Of a stretch of 64,000 bases of DNA, positions 35,193-45,132 are shown in pieces. Position numbers and translations under genes: made by a program. This DNA is from Selaginella moellendorffii (Eukaryota; Streptophyta; Lycopodiopsida; Selaginellales; Selaginellaceae): assembly GCF_000143415.4 (NCBI RefSeq), contig NW_003314291.1:1433838-1497837 (forward strand), in the 5' to 3' direction. The stretch's first letter is position 1, and each line of letters starts with the position of its first letter. Below the pieces are notes generated by a model. It made no database searches. It saw only the letters and a list, made by a program, of their open reading frames with translations, and was not told the DNA's origin.

Positions 35193-35237
35193 GGTATGGA
35201 GCCCTAAAAGGGGGGAAGGGGTTTAGGGTTTAAGGCG
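35193..35237. promoter_or_regulatory. 45-bp divergent promoter between RECQL2 and the Cpn10-like gene
   Basis: Only 45 bp separate the two start codons. The spacer holds CCCTAAAA, a GGGGGGAAGGGG purine run and TTTAGGGTTTAA, i.e. telo-box (AAACCCTAA) motifs in both orientations. No TATA box is visible. The two leaders must overlap or start inside this spacer or the opposite gene. Confidence 0.6.
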
Positions 35238-35682
35238 ATGGCGTCGGCGGCGGTAAAGAAGTTCGTTCCAATCCTGGACAAGGTGCTGCTGGAGAAGATC
35301 GATTTCAAGGACATAACATCCGCCGGCCTCTATCTCCCCGCGCGGCTGCGCTTGAGCAAGGTTGTTCTTTCTCCACTTGTGAGACTTGTCCCTCATGATT
35401 CTTGTCTGTGGTTCCATAGTGCGTTCCGGCGAGAGTGGTTGCCGTGGGCGGGGGCAAGGTGACGGAGACTGGGAAACGCATCCCAAACACTGTCAAGGTC
35501 GGGGACACGGTTCTCCTCCCGGATCATCCGGGCACCACCATTCGCCTCTACGACAGGGAGTAAGAACAAGTTCCATGAAAACATGGATTGATCTTTGAGC
35601 CATTGGCAGGTTTGAGCTGTACGAGGACGACGAGATCCTGGCGGTTGTCAAGGAGGACTTGTTCGCGGGCAATAGCTACTAG
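35238..35682 (+). CDS. Chaperonin 10-like (GroES-type) co-chaperonin
   Basis: Three exons: 35238-35360, 35420-35559 and 35610-35682, phases consistent, 111 aa. The GroES fold is recognised from VPILDKVLLEKID at the start, a mobile-loop-position segment with SAGLYLP, VVAVGGGK, VKVGDTVLLPDHPGT and the final YEDDEILAVV. Co-chaperonin 10 caps Cpn60 for protein folding in mitochondria or plastids. No obvious transit peptide is present, as is usual for mitochondrial Cpn10. The mobile loop lacks the usual G-G-I-L/I-L-P, so partner binding may differ. It is divergent from RECQL2. Confidence 0.85.
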
Positions 35683-36402
35683 GTAGAGAAAGAGACTGGG
35701 AAGGATGCGTCTCAATCGCCCAGGAGAGATTGTTTTGGCTGGAAAGAAGGAAAGAAAAAAGGGGATACTTTAGCAGGAGCCCCGGAGCATTAACAAGTCG
35801 GTCGGTCGGTCGGTCGGGTCAGATCGCAAACAGGAAAGCTAAAGAAAAAACCAAACGGGTCCACAAACAAAGCCACTTTGGTGACACAGACTGCTCGCTC
35901 CAACGCAGTGACACCTCACAGTAACTTATCAGCTCGGCATCGATCAACAAGAGATCCCCGAGTTAAGCAAGTAACAGCTCTCTCCTCTTATACCTCCTGT
36001 CGGACACCCATTTTAGTTGTGCATTGCAAGGCACGACAAAGGCTCTCTCGAAGTCTTTTGCTTTGTAACAAGGCTGCGAATATCCACGCATCCACAAGCT
36101 GCCCGCTTCCAAAAATGAGCTTTTTCTCAGTCGCCCAAGTACGCATACGCGAGAAAGAAAGAGCCTCGCAGATTTATTTCCCATCCATTGCTTGCTTCCT
36201 GGGTGGCCTAGCTGCTTTTCTCGTTGGATCGGGATTCCCCAGCGCATTTCCACGCTTTTAGCCCAATTGTGAATGCTCTCCCCTCTCCTGGAGAGCGCGC
36301 TGTCCCATCACCAGATGAAAGACTCTGGAACATAAAAACGAGCTCATCAAGCGCCTCTCTTAACCTTAGTGCAATCTATATACTACTTGCATACTGTGAC
36401 AG

Positions 36403-36451
<49 letters not shown>

Positions 36452-36497
36452 CTAGCTAGCAAGCTCGAGAGCTCTTGTTCCAGCCTGCGTCAACGAA
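35683..36497. promoter_or_regulatory. Intergenic region and 5' leader of the glucanase gene
   Basis: 815 bp without a gene. It contains a TCGG tetranucleotide run (about 35800-35817), a TATATA box candidate (36377-36382) and, about 25 bp on, a long GA repeat before the ATG at 36498. Confidence 0.5.
36406..36448 (+). repeat. (GA)n microsatellite in the glucanase 5' leader
   Basis: An uninterrupted AG/GA run of 43 nt, about 50 bp before the start codon and just downstream of a TATATA box candidate. It is followed by GATAGCTAGCTAGC. GA/CT tracts in leaders are common plant promoter-proximal elements. Confidence 0.9.
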
Positions 36498-38420
36498 ATG
36501 AAGAGCCTTCTGCTGCTGCTGCTTCTAGTGCTGCTGCTTCTCCACGAGTCTGAGTCTGCAAGTAAGTGTCAAAGAGGAAGAAACCGTCTCAAAGTTTTTG
36601 CTCACCCGCGTCTTGTTCTGTGTGATTCGTCCCAGCTGACAATCCCATCGGTGTCAACTATGGAACACGCGGGAACAACTTGCCTCCACCATCTCAAGTT
36701 GTGGAGCTCCTCAAAAACACCAACATTGGCAAGGTGAAGCTCTACGACGCGAATCCAGCCATCCTGCGGGCCTTCGCCGGAACCAGCTTTGACATCACTG
36801 TTGGCATCCCAAACGAGCAGATACCGTCGCTGGTTGATCAAGGAACAGCGCTGTCGTGGATGCGGCAGAACGTGGCGACGTACTTGCCGGATACCAGGAT
36901 ACGTGGGATTGCCGTCGGTAACGAGGTTCTCGCCGGAAAGAATTCCAACCAGCAGCTTGCGGCGCAGCTCGTTCCCGCCATGAACAGCCTCCAGTCGGCG
37001 CTCGTCACTCTCAAGCTCAACGATCTTATCAAGATCACAGCTCCCCAGTCCCTTGCAACTCTCAGCACTTCTTTTCCACCCTCGAGTGGGACGTTCCGGC
37101 CGGACCTCGCTCAGTCCGCGCTCGTTCCTCTCCTCACCTTCCTCCAGGCCACAAACTCCACCTTCATGGTGAATGCATATCCCTTCATGGCCTACCGCAG
37201 CAACCCCCGAGACGTCTCGCTTGCCTACTGCCTCTTCCTTCCAAATTCCGGTGTCACGGACCCGGGAACACAGTTCCTCTACAGCAACATGTTTGGAGCA
37301 ATGCTGGACGCTGTCATCTCGGCCATGAAAAAGTTGCGCTTCCCGGACGTCCGCATTGGAGTGTCCGAGACGGGGTGGCCATCACTTGGAGACCCCAGTG
37401 AAGCCGAAGTGAGCTTGCGAAACGCCATGCTGTACAACAGGAACCTCGTGTTTTACATCAGCAGCAGTCCGGGAACTCCTCTCAGGCCCAAGCAGCAGAT
37501 CGACACCTACATCTTCTCCCTTTACAACGAGAACTTGAAAGAAGGACCGGCGTCAGAGAGGAATTACGGACTGTTTCGGCCAGATGGTTCCACAGTCTAT
37601 GACGTCGGAATTTTGAAGAGCGGCTCTGTCATCACTCCACCCAGTCCCTTTGTCTCTCCCAACCCCCCGACGCCAGTAACAATTCCCATCACACCGCCGC
37701 CGCCGCCATCTCGCCCTCCGTTTGCAACTCCACCATCACCTGTTACGACTCCAACTCCACCCTCTGTGGGAGCTCCCCCAGCTCCAGTAACTTATCCATC
37801 CCCAACTCCACCGTCTGTGGGAGCTCCGCCAGCTCCAGTAACTTATCCATCCCCAACTCCGCCGTCCGTGGGAGCTCCGCCAGCTCCAGTAACTTATCCA
37901 TCCCCGATGACTCCGTCGTTTCCAAAACCTCCGCCATCTCCAGTCACCTTCCCAGCTCCAATGATCCCGCCCTCTCCAGTCATCGTCTATCCCGCTCCAA
38001 TGACTCCGCCGACTCCACCATACTCTGGAACTCCATCGACGCCTTCGGGCGGGCACGGAGCGCCAGTGTGGTGCGTTGCAAAGCCAAACGCAGACGCCAC
38101 CTCTCTTGCAGCTGCTCTTGGCTTTGCCTGCGGAGAAGGAGGGGCAGACTGCTTGGCCATCCAACCGGGAGGAGCCTGTTACTATCCCAACGATGTCACT
38201 TCGCACGCCTCATACGCCTTCAACAGTTACTACCAGAGGCACGGCCGAAACTACTGGAACTGTGACTTCAGGAACAATGCCGTTGTCGCCATCTCGGACC
38301 CCAGTAAGCAAGCTACCTCTATGAGTTTACTCTGTAATCAGCTAACCAAGCTTCCGCCCCGTCCTTGTCAAACTTCTTGTTGTCTCAGGTTACGGTGGCT
38401 GCAACTATCCAGCAAAGTAA
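36498..38420 (+). CDS. GH17 beta-1,3-glucanase with Pro-rich linker and X8 (CBM43) domain
   Basis: Exons 36498-36561, 36636-38303 and 38389-38420 give 587 aa. A Leu-rich signal peptide (MKSLLLLLLLVLLLLHESES) is followed by the GH17 start (NPIGVNYGT). The catalytic acid is in GNEVL (E118) and the nucleophile in SETGWPS (E266). The Pro/Ser/Thr-rich linker includes three 51-bp tandem units. The C-terminal X8 callose-binding domain has WCVAKPNAD, LGFACGEGGADC, IQPGGACYYPN, WNCDF and YGGCNYP. The enzyme hydrolyses callose in the cell wall; X8 anchors it to beta-1,3-glucan. The protein ends three residues after the X8 YGGCNYP, so a GPI signal, common in this group, is absent unless another 3' exon exists. 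Confidence 0.93.
37751..37903 (+). repeat. Three 51-bp tandem repeats encoding PTPPSVGAPPAPVTYPS
   Basis: Near-identical 51-bp units begin at 37751, 37802 and 37853 within the linker of the GH17-X8 gene. Each encodes a 17-residue Pro-rich unit, likely hydroxyproline-glycosylated. Confidence 0.9.
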
Positions 38421-38824
38421 GCAGTCGGATTTTGCGCATCTTCTCTCTGTACACTAGGGAGGTGGTTTCTCGTCATTTGTCGTTGATTCTTTAGCAAAGC
38501 ACTGACGTTGTAGAAGAGTAAAGGAGTGCAGCTCTTTTCAGGAACATAATTTCATCCCAAGCGATTCCTGGACTTGGCTTGTTTTGTCAGTTATCAAATC
38601 TTCGATTCGACGGAATTTTCTCTCCATGCCATGGCTTCCACGCCAATCCACCCGAGATATTCCGAGTGTGGGTCTCTTAACTCGGATCTAAACCCATTCC
38701 TTTCTTGCAAACCGAATCTCCTCTGCAATGAGTGCCACCTCCACAATCTACCACCTTGCCATCATTGCCAGAGAATAAATAATTGCAGGCCAGGCAGCAC
38801 AAGGACTCGCCCACTGATCTTGCA

Positions 38825-39211
38825 ATGGGATGCATACTATCCAAACAGGCGGCACCTCAGAGCTCTCTGCCAGCTGAAAAAGCAGAAAGTCAGTACCGAG
38901 ATGCGCAGGAAAAGATGGAAAATGCAAGCGCGGAGATAATCAATACCTGGGAGCTCATGGACGGTCTTGAGGGCGGGAGCGACTTGGAAGAAGTAGATCA
39001 CATTCTCAAACCGATCGAGATCAGGAGGCTTTCCACCACCGAGAAAGTAAGCCATCCTTCTCCTCGTCTCACTTTCGTCTGCAGCAGCACACACTGCAGC
39101 TTCAAATCAGACCTGCAAATAATCGCAGTCCACATGCGATTTCAGACCACTGGAGAGTGGATCGAAGAAATGCAGAAAGGGGTGGACGTCAGCTTACCAG
39201 TAAGTGCCTAG
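38825..39211 (+). CDS. Small MGC-starting protein, function unknown
   Basis: From ATG 38825 the frame reads MGCILSKQ, a possible N-myristoylation and palmitoylation start. It continues with an acidic, helical stretch containing EIINTWELMDGLEGG, similar to a linker seen in some plant glutaredoxin-like proteins. No glutaredoxin domain follows. A GT/AG intron fits at 39047-39145 (99 bp). It is a multiple of three without a stop, so both spliced (95 aa) and retained (128 aa) forms are open. The spliced form joins STTEK to TTGEWIEEMQ. The gene could be a truncated relative of a larger protein. It ends 43 bp before the 3' end of the convergent PPR gene. Confidence 0.45.
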   Translation: MGCILSKQAAPQSSLPAEKAESQYRDAQEKMENASAEIINTWELMDGLEGGSDLEEVDHILKPIEIRRLSTTEKVSHPSPRLTFVCSSTHCSFKSDLQIIAVHMRFQTTGEWIEEMQKGVDVSLPVSA

Positions 39212-39254
39212 TACGTAGCCATCTGCATGAACTTGTTTCACCTCGGCGATCGGA

Positions 39255-40835
39255 TCAAGGAAAATCTTTTTTGCTGTTCTCGCGCAAAAACGTCGAGATT
39301 TGCCTCAAAAGCTGCTCCGTCTCACGAGTTGGCTCAACTCCAGCACTGAGCATTCGTCCAGGAAAGTTGTCAACACCAGCTCCGCCTTTCGCATATACCC
39401 TGACAAGGGAGTGGAAAACCGCGGCACTCAAGGGAAAGCCATCTTCCATCCACTTCTTGACAAGACGTTCACTGGCCTGCACGTCTCCTGTTCCAACGAA
39501 AAACTCCAGCATTACCGCTAGTGTTTCTGAAGAAGGACGCGGCCACTCCAGTTTCCCGAAAGCCGATCTTAGGCTCTCGAATGCAAGCGTAGCTCGGCTC
39601 ACATCGCCAGCCTTCAGGTAGACCTTGATGAGAAGATGATAAGTGACCGTGCTCAGAAGACATCTGACACCCTTCATACGTTCCACTAAAGCAACGGCTC
39701 GAATCACATCACCCTGCTCCACGAGGACAGCGAGAAAGGCATTGTGTAGCCTCGGATTGCAGCTGTTGCATCCTACTCGCATATACATATCCTCGGCTTC
39801 GTCCATCTTTCCCACTCTACCAAACGCTTCAATGCCAAAGATGAAGTCCTCCACGGTAGTACTTGCAGAGCGCTCTATTGAATGCCAAATCCTGTCAACT
39901 GCATCCCTGTCTCCTAGTTTCCCAAACATGGCCAGCATCCTCCTTCGTATAGAATTCGAGTACTTGAATTCACCTGACTTGAGTGACTTTTCCAACCTCT
40001 GTAAGACCCGTTCCGACTTGTGGCGCAGTCCACTCCTGAGATAAATCCCAGCCACCGCCAAGCACCCCACTGCATCGAGTTTCAAACCTCTGCCTTCCAT
40101 CTCGGCTAGAACGTCTTCCACAGCAACCATGTCACCTCCAAAGCTGTCACGAGCAGCCAGCAGAATCGTATAGAAAGAGCGATCGAGTGCCAACCCGGAG
40201 CCCTTGATCTCCGTCACCATACGCTCAAACCTCATTTCCATGCCCCGGAGCTTGTAAAACGAGAGCATGAGATGGTAAGGTTGCAAGCTTTTGATCCCAA
40301 TGCCTCTCAGCTCTTGCATTGTCTTCTCCGCGTCCTCCAGCATGTCCCTCTTGTAGTACATTTCGAGAAGAATGCAGTAGGCGTCCTCACCCCTCCACTG
40401 CTTTGGAAGCCTCCGAAAGAGTAGAAGTGTCCTCGTTACGTGGTGACAACGCGAGCAAAGGTCGAGGCGCTGGAGAGTTTCGTGGTAGCCGAATGGGATC
40501 ACTTTCTCGTTTGCAACCCAGTCCACAGCCTAGAAAACAACCTTACTTCTCTTCTCGAAAACAAGCGAAGTAAAGCTTACCATGAGAGCTTGAAGATAGC
40601 GCTTCCTGGAGCGAAGCCTCCGCACTACACGATCCAGGCCACAGCTGGTCACACTATTTCCTTCCCGGATCCATTGCTTGATTGCCGGCACCACTCTGTT
40701 TACCTGGTGCCTCTCGAGATCCATCAGCCTTTCCTCCAGCTGATAGCATTTGCCAGGCCCTGCCGCTTCTCCATTGCCGATCGCGTGCCCGATCATCGGC
40801 GGTGGCATTCTTGACAGCGCCATTGCAATCGCCAT
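39255..40835 (-). CDS. P-class PPR protein
   Basis: Two exons on the minus strand: 40835-40581 and 40529-39255, with a 51-bp GT/AG intron, 509 aa. The join reads YLQALM to AVDWVANE, matching the conserved start of a plant P-class group (VVPAIKQWIREG, then RRLRSRKRYLQALM). The repeats follow with AYCILLEMYYKRDMLEDAEKT, YHLMLSFYKLRGM and HLLIKVYLKAGDVSRA. There is no E or DYW tail. Relatives are mitochondrial or plastid RNA-processing and stability factors. It starts 78 bp from the divergent CAP gene, and its 3' end lies next to the small MGC gene. Confidence 0.85.
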
Positions 40836-40913
40836 CTCGCATGAGCCCTACAATATCGACATAAACCCTGGGGAGGAGCACTTCTCTCTTTTTAGGGTTC
40901 TTCTTCGCTTCCA
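40836..40913. promoter_or_regulatory. 78-bp divergent promoter between a PPR gene and CAP
   Basis: Start codons on opposite strands are 78 bp apart. The CAP side carries TTTTTAGGGTTC, a telo-box-like motif, about 20 bp before its ATG. No TATA box is visible. Confidence 0.5.
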
Positions 40914-42914
40914 ATGGCGCAGGCACTGGAGGCTGCCGTGAGCCGGCTGGAGGCTGCGGTGGGGCGCTTGGAGGCGCTAGAATCCCGCCTTGCTGCTGGA
41001 GGTGGCGGTGTCAAGTCCGAGCGATTCCCCGATGCAGCAAATCTGGAGCTGGAATCGGCGGGAGCACCCTCGGTGGCTGCATTTGAGGAGCTTGTATCGG
41101 CAAGCGTTGGCAGGGTGATGGCAGCTGCGGAGAAGATTGGAGGCCAGGTCTTGGAAGCTAGCAAGCTGATCAAGGAGGCATTTGAGGAAGAGAGGAAAAT
41201 CGTGCGAGCGATCTCCCAATGCAAGGTATGCTGGGAAAAAAATTCCACTGACTTAGATCTAGATCTGAGTTAAAACCTTTACGTACTTTGGTAGGAACCG
41301 AGCATGGAGGAGCTCCAAAAGCTAGTTCATCCGTTAGCTTTGCTGTTGATGAAGGCGCATTCTCTAACGGAAGGAAGGAGGACGGATGCCTTCAACAATA
41401 TCAAAGTTATAGCGGAAAGCTTGCAATCTCTCTCATGGGTCGTCTACACCAAACAATCGGGTAAAGTTCGTCACTCTCGAAATCGACTGGACTTCTTATC
41501 TGTGTTGTTATCTATCCAGGCATGCCCAAGCCCATAAGTCAAGTGGAGGAAAGCTGGCAGTCGGCCGAGTTCTACAACAATAAGGCATGTAAGGCCTGGT
41601 TGGAGTTTCTCCCCGTAACTTTGCGCATTTGCATTCATTACAGGTTCTCATTGAATTCCGAGCGAAGAATCCAGACCAAGCGGAGTGGGCTAAGGCCATA
41701 AAAGAGCTTTTCTTCCCCGGATTGAGAGATTACGTCAAGCAGTTTCATGCGACTGGGCCATCTTGGAATCCCAAAGGCGTTGAGGTGAAGCAGTATCTGG
41801 AAGGTCCAGCCCCTCCGAAAGTACCAAAAGCGCCCTCGCCGCCGGGTCCTCCACCGCCTCCAGGCCCTCCACCTCTCCCCACTGCAGCCGCTCCAGTGCC
41901 TGCAGCGGCTGGTGCCTCCAAACCGTCCATGAGCGCAGTATTTAAGGACATCAACAAGGGTGGATCAGTGACGTCAGGTAAGCTTTGCTTGGCTCCTTTG
42001 GTCTTATCTGGAAGCTCACGTGACTGGTGTGCCTGTGGTTTTCAGGATTAAGGAAAGTGACCGATGACATGAAGACGAAGAACAGAGCTGAGAGACCGGG
42101 CTTTGTCCAGGCATCTGAGAAAACGTCAAACGTTGCTGTCACTCAGCCGAAGGCGTCTACTCCCGTATTTGAACTGCAACTTGATCGAAAGTGAGCAGTG
42201 TCCTTTCCGTGATATTTGTGCTAACGAACGCAATATTTGTGCTGACAGATGGGTGGTAGAGAACCAGACGAACAACAAGGAGATTATAATAAGCGAGTGC
42301 AATCCAAGGCAGTCCGTGTACATATTTGGCTGCAAGGGCTCAGTCATTCAGATTCGAGGTAAAGTTTTACGAGAGAGATATTTGTGCTGGAATCCATTGC
42401 GCAGGGAAAGTCAATAACGTGACATTTGACAAGTGCTCTAAGACGGGCCTGGTGTTCAAGGTGAAAATGACGCGCCCTGTTTGATTCATTCCGAGCATGT
42501 GAAGTGTCTTTCCAGGACGTTGTTGCCGCTTGCGAGGTTGTGAACTGTACGAGCGTTGAGGTCCAATGCCAGGTGGGACTTAAGCTGTTGCCAGCCAGCC
42601 TTGGCCTCATCCAGTGCTTTGCAGGGAATGGCACCAACTATCGCAGTGGACAACACGAACGGATGTCAGCTCTACTTGAGTAGAGAGTCTCTAAAGGCGT
42701 CTATCACCACCGCCAAATCCAGCGAGATCAACGTCCTCGTACCTGGTTCTACTGCCGAGGACGACTATGTAAGACTGCGTGTTTTTGCTGGCACAGGCTA
42801 AATCGGTTTGCAATCTTTTCGTGTCAGGTGGAGCACGCTCTGCCAGAGCAATTTGTCAATGTGTATGAAGACGGTCGCTTTGTGACGACGCCAGTGGCTC
42901 ACTCTGGAGGCTGA
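40914..42914 (+). CDS. CAP1: Adenylyl cyclase-associated protein (actin-monomer recycling)
   Basis: Ten exons: 40914-41225, 41295-41460, 41520-41584, 41644-41977, 42046-42190, 42249-42358, 42405-42460, 42516-42572, 42625-42768 and 42828-42914, giving 491 aa. The intron after 41584 must use a GC donor (AAG|GCATGT); the nearby GT would run into a stop. The N-terminal helical-folded domain has MEELQKLVHPL, SWQSAEFYNNK and EWAKAIKELFFPGLRDYV. A polyproline stretch (PPGPPPPPGPPPLP) binds profilin or SH3-like partners. The C-terminal CARP beta-helix has WVVENQTNN, YIFGCKGSVIQIRGK, CQLYLS and the end VEHALPEQF. In plants CAP speeds nucleotide exchange on G-actin in the cytosol. Confidence 0.93.
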
Positions 42915-43788
42915 CGGAGGCTGAAGTTCTCATCGCTCCTCGTGGATGGAAGCAGCCACGGAAGAATAAAGAATGAGATTGCAGCAGAAAACTGTGAGTG
43001 GATGAATTTGGATTGCGGTTAACTGTCCCTGCACTACATTCATAGGTATAATGAGATCCAGGCAAGGCTGCTGTTGCTCGTCACCTTTTCCTTTTTTTTC
43101 TTTTCTTTTCTTCTCTCTTTGCGTAGGCATCTTTGTTTGTCGCGTTGCCCTGGGGCCCCCACACAAGGACAATCTCTCAGGGCTGGCTGTAGAAAATGCT
43201 CTATCGGCTGTATTGCAGAAGCTGGCTGCGAAATACTAAAGCTTTGGTCTAAAGCTTCTTGCTACTTGCCTAGCCTGATATTTTTTATATGCCTGGTGTT
43301 TTTAAACCGAGTGGAGGAGGGAGGAGGAGCATTGAATCCTTCATACCAACTTCTTGTGCCTAAGATTACACGGGCCACAGAGCTTGTGCTGCCGCTCGCT
43401 GCTCGCATCCCAATCGCACAGCATCCAGCCAGTCTCCAGGTGTAGCTGTTGCGGTTGCAACAGAGTTATGGCTGTTCGAAGACGATAAAAGAGTGGTGCA
43501 TGGAGGGAAGGGAGAAAAGATGAAAACGAGAGGAGGGGGAGGTCAGGTCTACTTGTTTGTGATCTCTTCGGATCGCCGGCAGTGCTGCGACGAGACGAGG
43601 ACGTTTCTGTGCTCATCCTGGCAGTCGNNNNNNNNNNNNNNNNNNNNNNNNNNNNNNNNNNNNNNNNNNNNNNNNNNNNNNNNNNNNNNNNNNNNNNNNN
43701 NNNNNNNNNNNNNNNNNNNNNNNNNNNAACAAAAAGAGCGTGATCGATCCATACCCACATAGCAAACAACAAATCGGCACGGCAACTT
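42915..43788. other. Intergenic region with assembly gap
   Basis: Between two convergent genes (CAP and the FLA gene). It contains a run of 100 N (43628-43727). No gene is seen; it should hold both 3' UTRs. Confidence 0.6.
43628..43727. other. Assembly gap (100 N)
   Basis: Exactly 100 N, the usual placeholder for a gap of unknown size. Confidence 0.99.
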
Positions 43789-45132
43789 TCACAAAAACAT
43801 CCAGCTCCACACCAAGATTCCAGCGGCAACAAGAGCGCCTCCATCCAGCGACACGCTCGCTCGGGCAGCGCTTGGCGATCTTCCTGGGGCAGCTTCCTCG
43901 GGAGCCGAGGAGGAGGAAGACGGCGTCTCAGAGGAGGGCGGCGCGGGTGGCGACGCGGCTGGAACCATCACCGGGCTCGGGCTGGGAGCGCTCTCGGGGC
44001 TGGGGCTGGGGCTGGGGCTGGGGCTCGGGCTGGAGCTCGGTCCCGGAGTGGGCGCTGGACTGAGCTCGGGAGCTAGTGATGGAGCCACGGACAATGCAGG
44101 TCCCGGGGCTCCCGCGGGCGCGAGCGCGAAGATCTCCGGAGGCAGCAGCACGCGATTGACGGCGTAGACCGCGACTGGAGGAGTGTCGAGCTCGGTGTCC
44201 GTGACGTCGGCCCGGTTGAGACCAGTGACGAAGCTGACGCCTTTGCCGCCGGCGGTGGAGACGTTGAGCTCGAAGCCGCCGATCCTGGAGGAGGCGACGG
44301 TGGGCAGCGGCGTGGCCACCGACCGGAGCGATCCCATGGTGAAGTACGTGGCGATGGCGTGGAACTGGAGCAGCGCAATCTTCTGGGCCTGCGAGAGCTC
44401 CGCCAGAGCATTGGGCGGGAGCGCCTTGAATGCGTCATCGTCGGGGGCGAGGAGCGTAACCGCGGACATGGATCGGAGAGCCTTGTCCACGCCGGTGGAG
44501 GCCAGGAGGCCCAGGAAGGTGTTGAAGTTGCCCTTGGCCTTGAGCGCGGCGGTGAGATTGTTGACGCTGGGGGCGGCGCCCTGGTCGATGCCCAGATCCA
44601 TGGGCATGAGCGGATGATCCAGCTCCATGTAGCTCATGTCGTACGGGTGCTGCGTGACGTTCTTGACGACGGTGGCGTTGGAGGCGGCGCCGGGGACGCC
44701 CAGATGGATGAGCCCGCCGTGCGAGACGGAGACATTGACGAAGCCATACTCACCCGTGGGCTTGCCGGTGGTCTGGTAGAGCGTGGCGAGCACAATGCCG
44801 GTGGCATTGGTCATGGAGCGGATCTCCTTGATCTCCAGGTACTGTAGCACGCAGTGGTAGCGCAGGATATCGGCGATGACGAGGAGATTGTTGGCGCCCA
44901 CGGAGGCGATGACCGGGTCGAGCACGGCGTTGGGCGGGATGAAGAGCGTGATGGAGGAGCGCGAGTCCACCTCCTTGATCACGCCCGTCTCGGACAGATA
45001 CCTGTTGAATGTGGAGAGATGGTCGAACTTGGCGAGAACCCGGGTGGAGTTCACGGTCTTCGCGAGCGCCGTGGGCGACCACGGCGCCGCAATGCCGATG
45101 ATGAGCAGTAGCATTACCAGCGACGACGCCAT
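43789..45132 (-). CDS. Fasciclin-like arabinogalactan protein (two FAS1 domains)
   Basis: Intronless, 447 aa from the ATG at 45132. The frame is open further upstream to 45327, but only this start gives a proper signal peptide (MASSLVMLLLIIGIAA). FAS1 domain 1 follows (STFNRYLSETGVIKEVDSRSSITLFIPPNAVLD, then ADILRYHCVLQYL). FAS1 domain 2 has NFNTFLGLLASTGVDKAL, AVTLLAPDDDAFKALP and LLQFHAI, ending YAVNRVLLPPEIF. After that comes a Pro/Ser/Ala-rich region (SPSPSPSPSPSPESAPSP), the arabinogalactan attachment type. The last segment, GGALVAAGILVWSWMFL, is a GPI-anchor signal. N-x-S/T sequons are frequent. FLAs act at the plasma membrane and wall in adhesion and wall organisation. Length fits two-FAS1 members. 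Confidence 0.92.
   Translation of the reverse strand: MASSLVMLLLIIGIAAPWSPTALAKTVNSTRVLAKFDHLSTFNRYLSETGVIKEVDSRSSITLFIPPNAVLDPVIASVGANNLLVIADILRYHCVLQYLEIKEIRSMTNATGIVLATLYQTTGKPTGEYGFVNVSVSHGGLIHLGVPGAASNATVVKNVTQHPYDMSYMELDHPLMPMDLGIDQGAAPSVNNLTAALKAKGNFNTFLGLLASTGVDKALRSMSAVTLLAPDDDAFKALPPNALAELSQAQKIALLQFHAIATYFTMGSLRSVATPLPTVASSRIGGFELNVSTAGGKGVSFVTGLNRADVTDTELDTPPVAVYAVNRVLLPPEIFALAPAGAPGPALSVAPSLAPELSPAPTPGPSSSPSPSPSPSPSPESAPSPSPVMVPAASPPAPPSSETPSSSSSAPEEAAPGRSPSAARASVSLDGGALVAAGILVWSWMFL

Noticed and set aside
44359-44847. Long antisense frames over the FLA, F-box and DVR genes
   Set aside because: Shadows of GC-rich coding sequence on the opposite strand.
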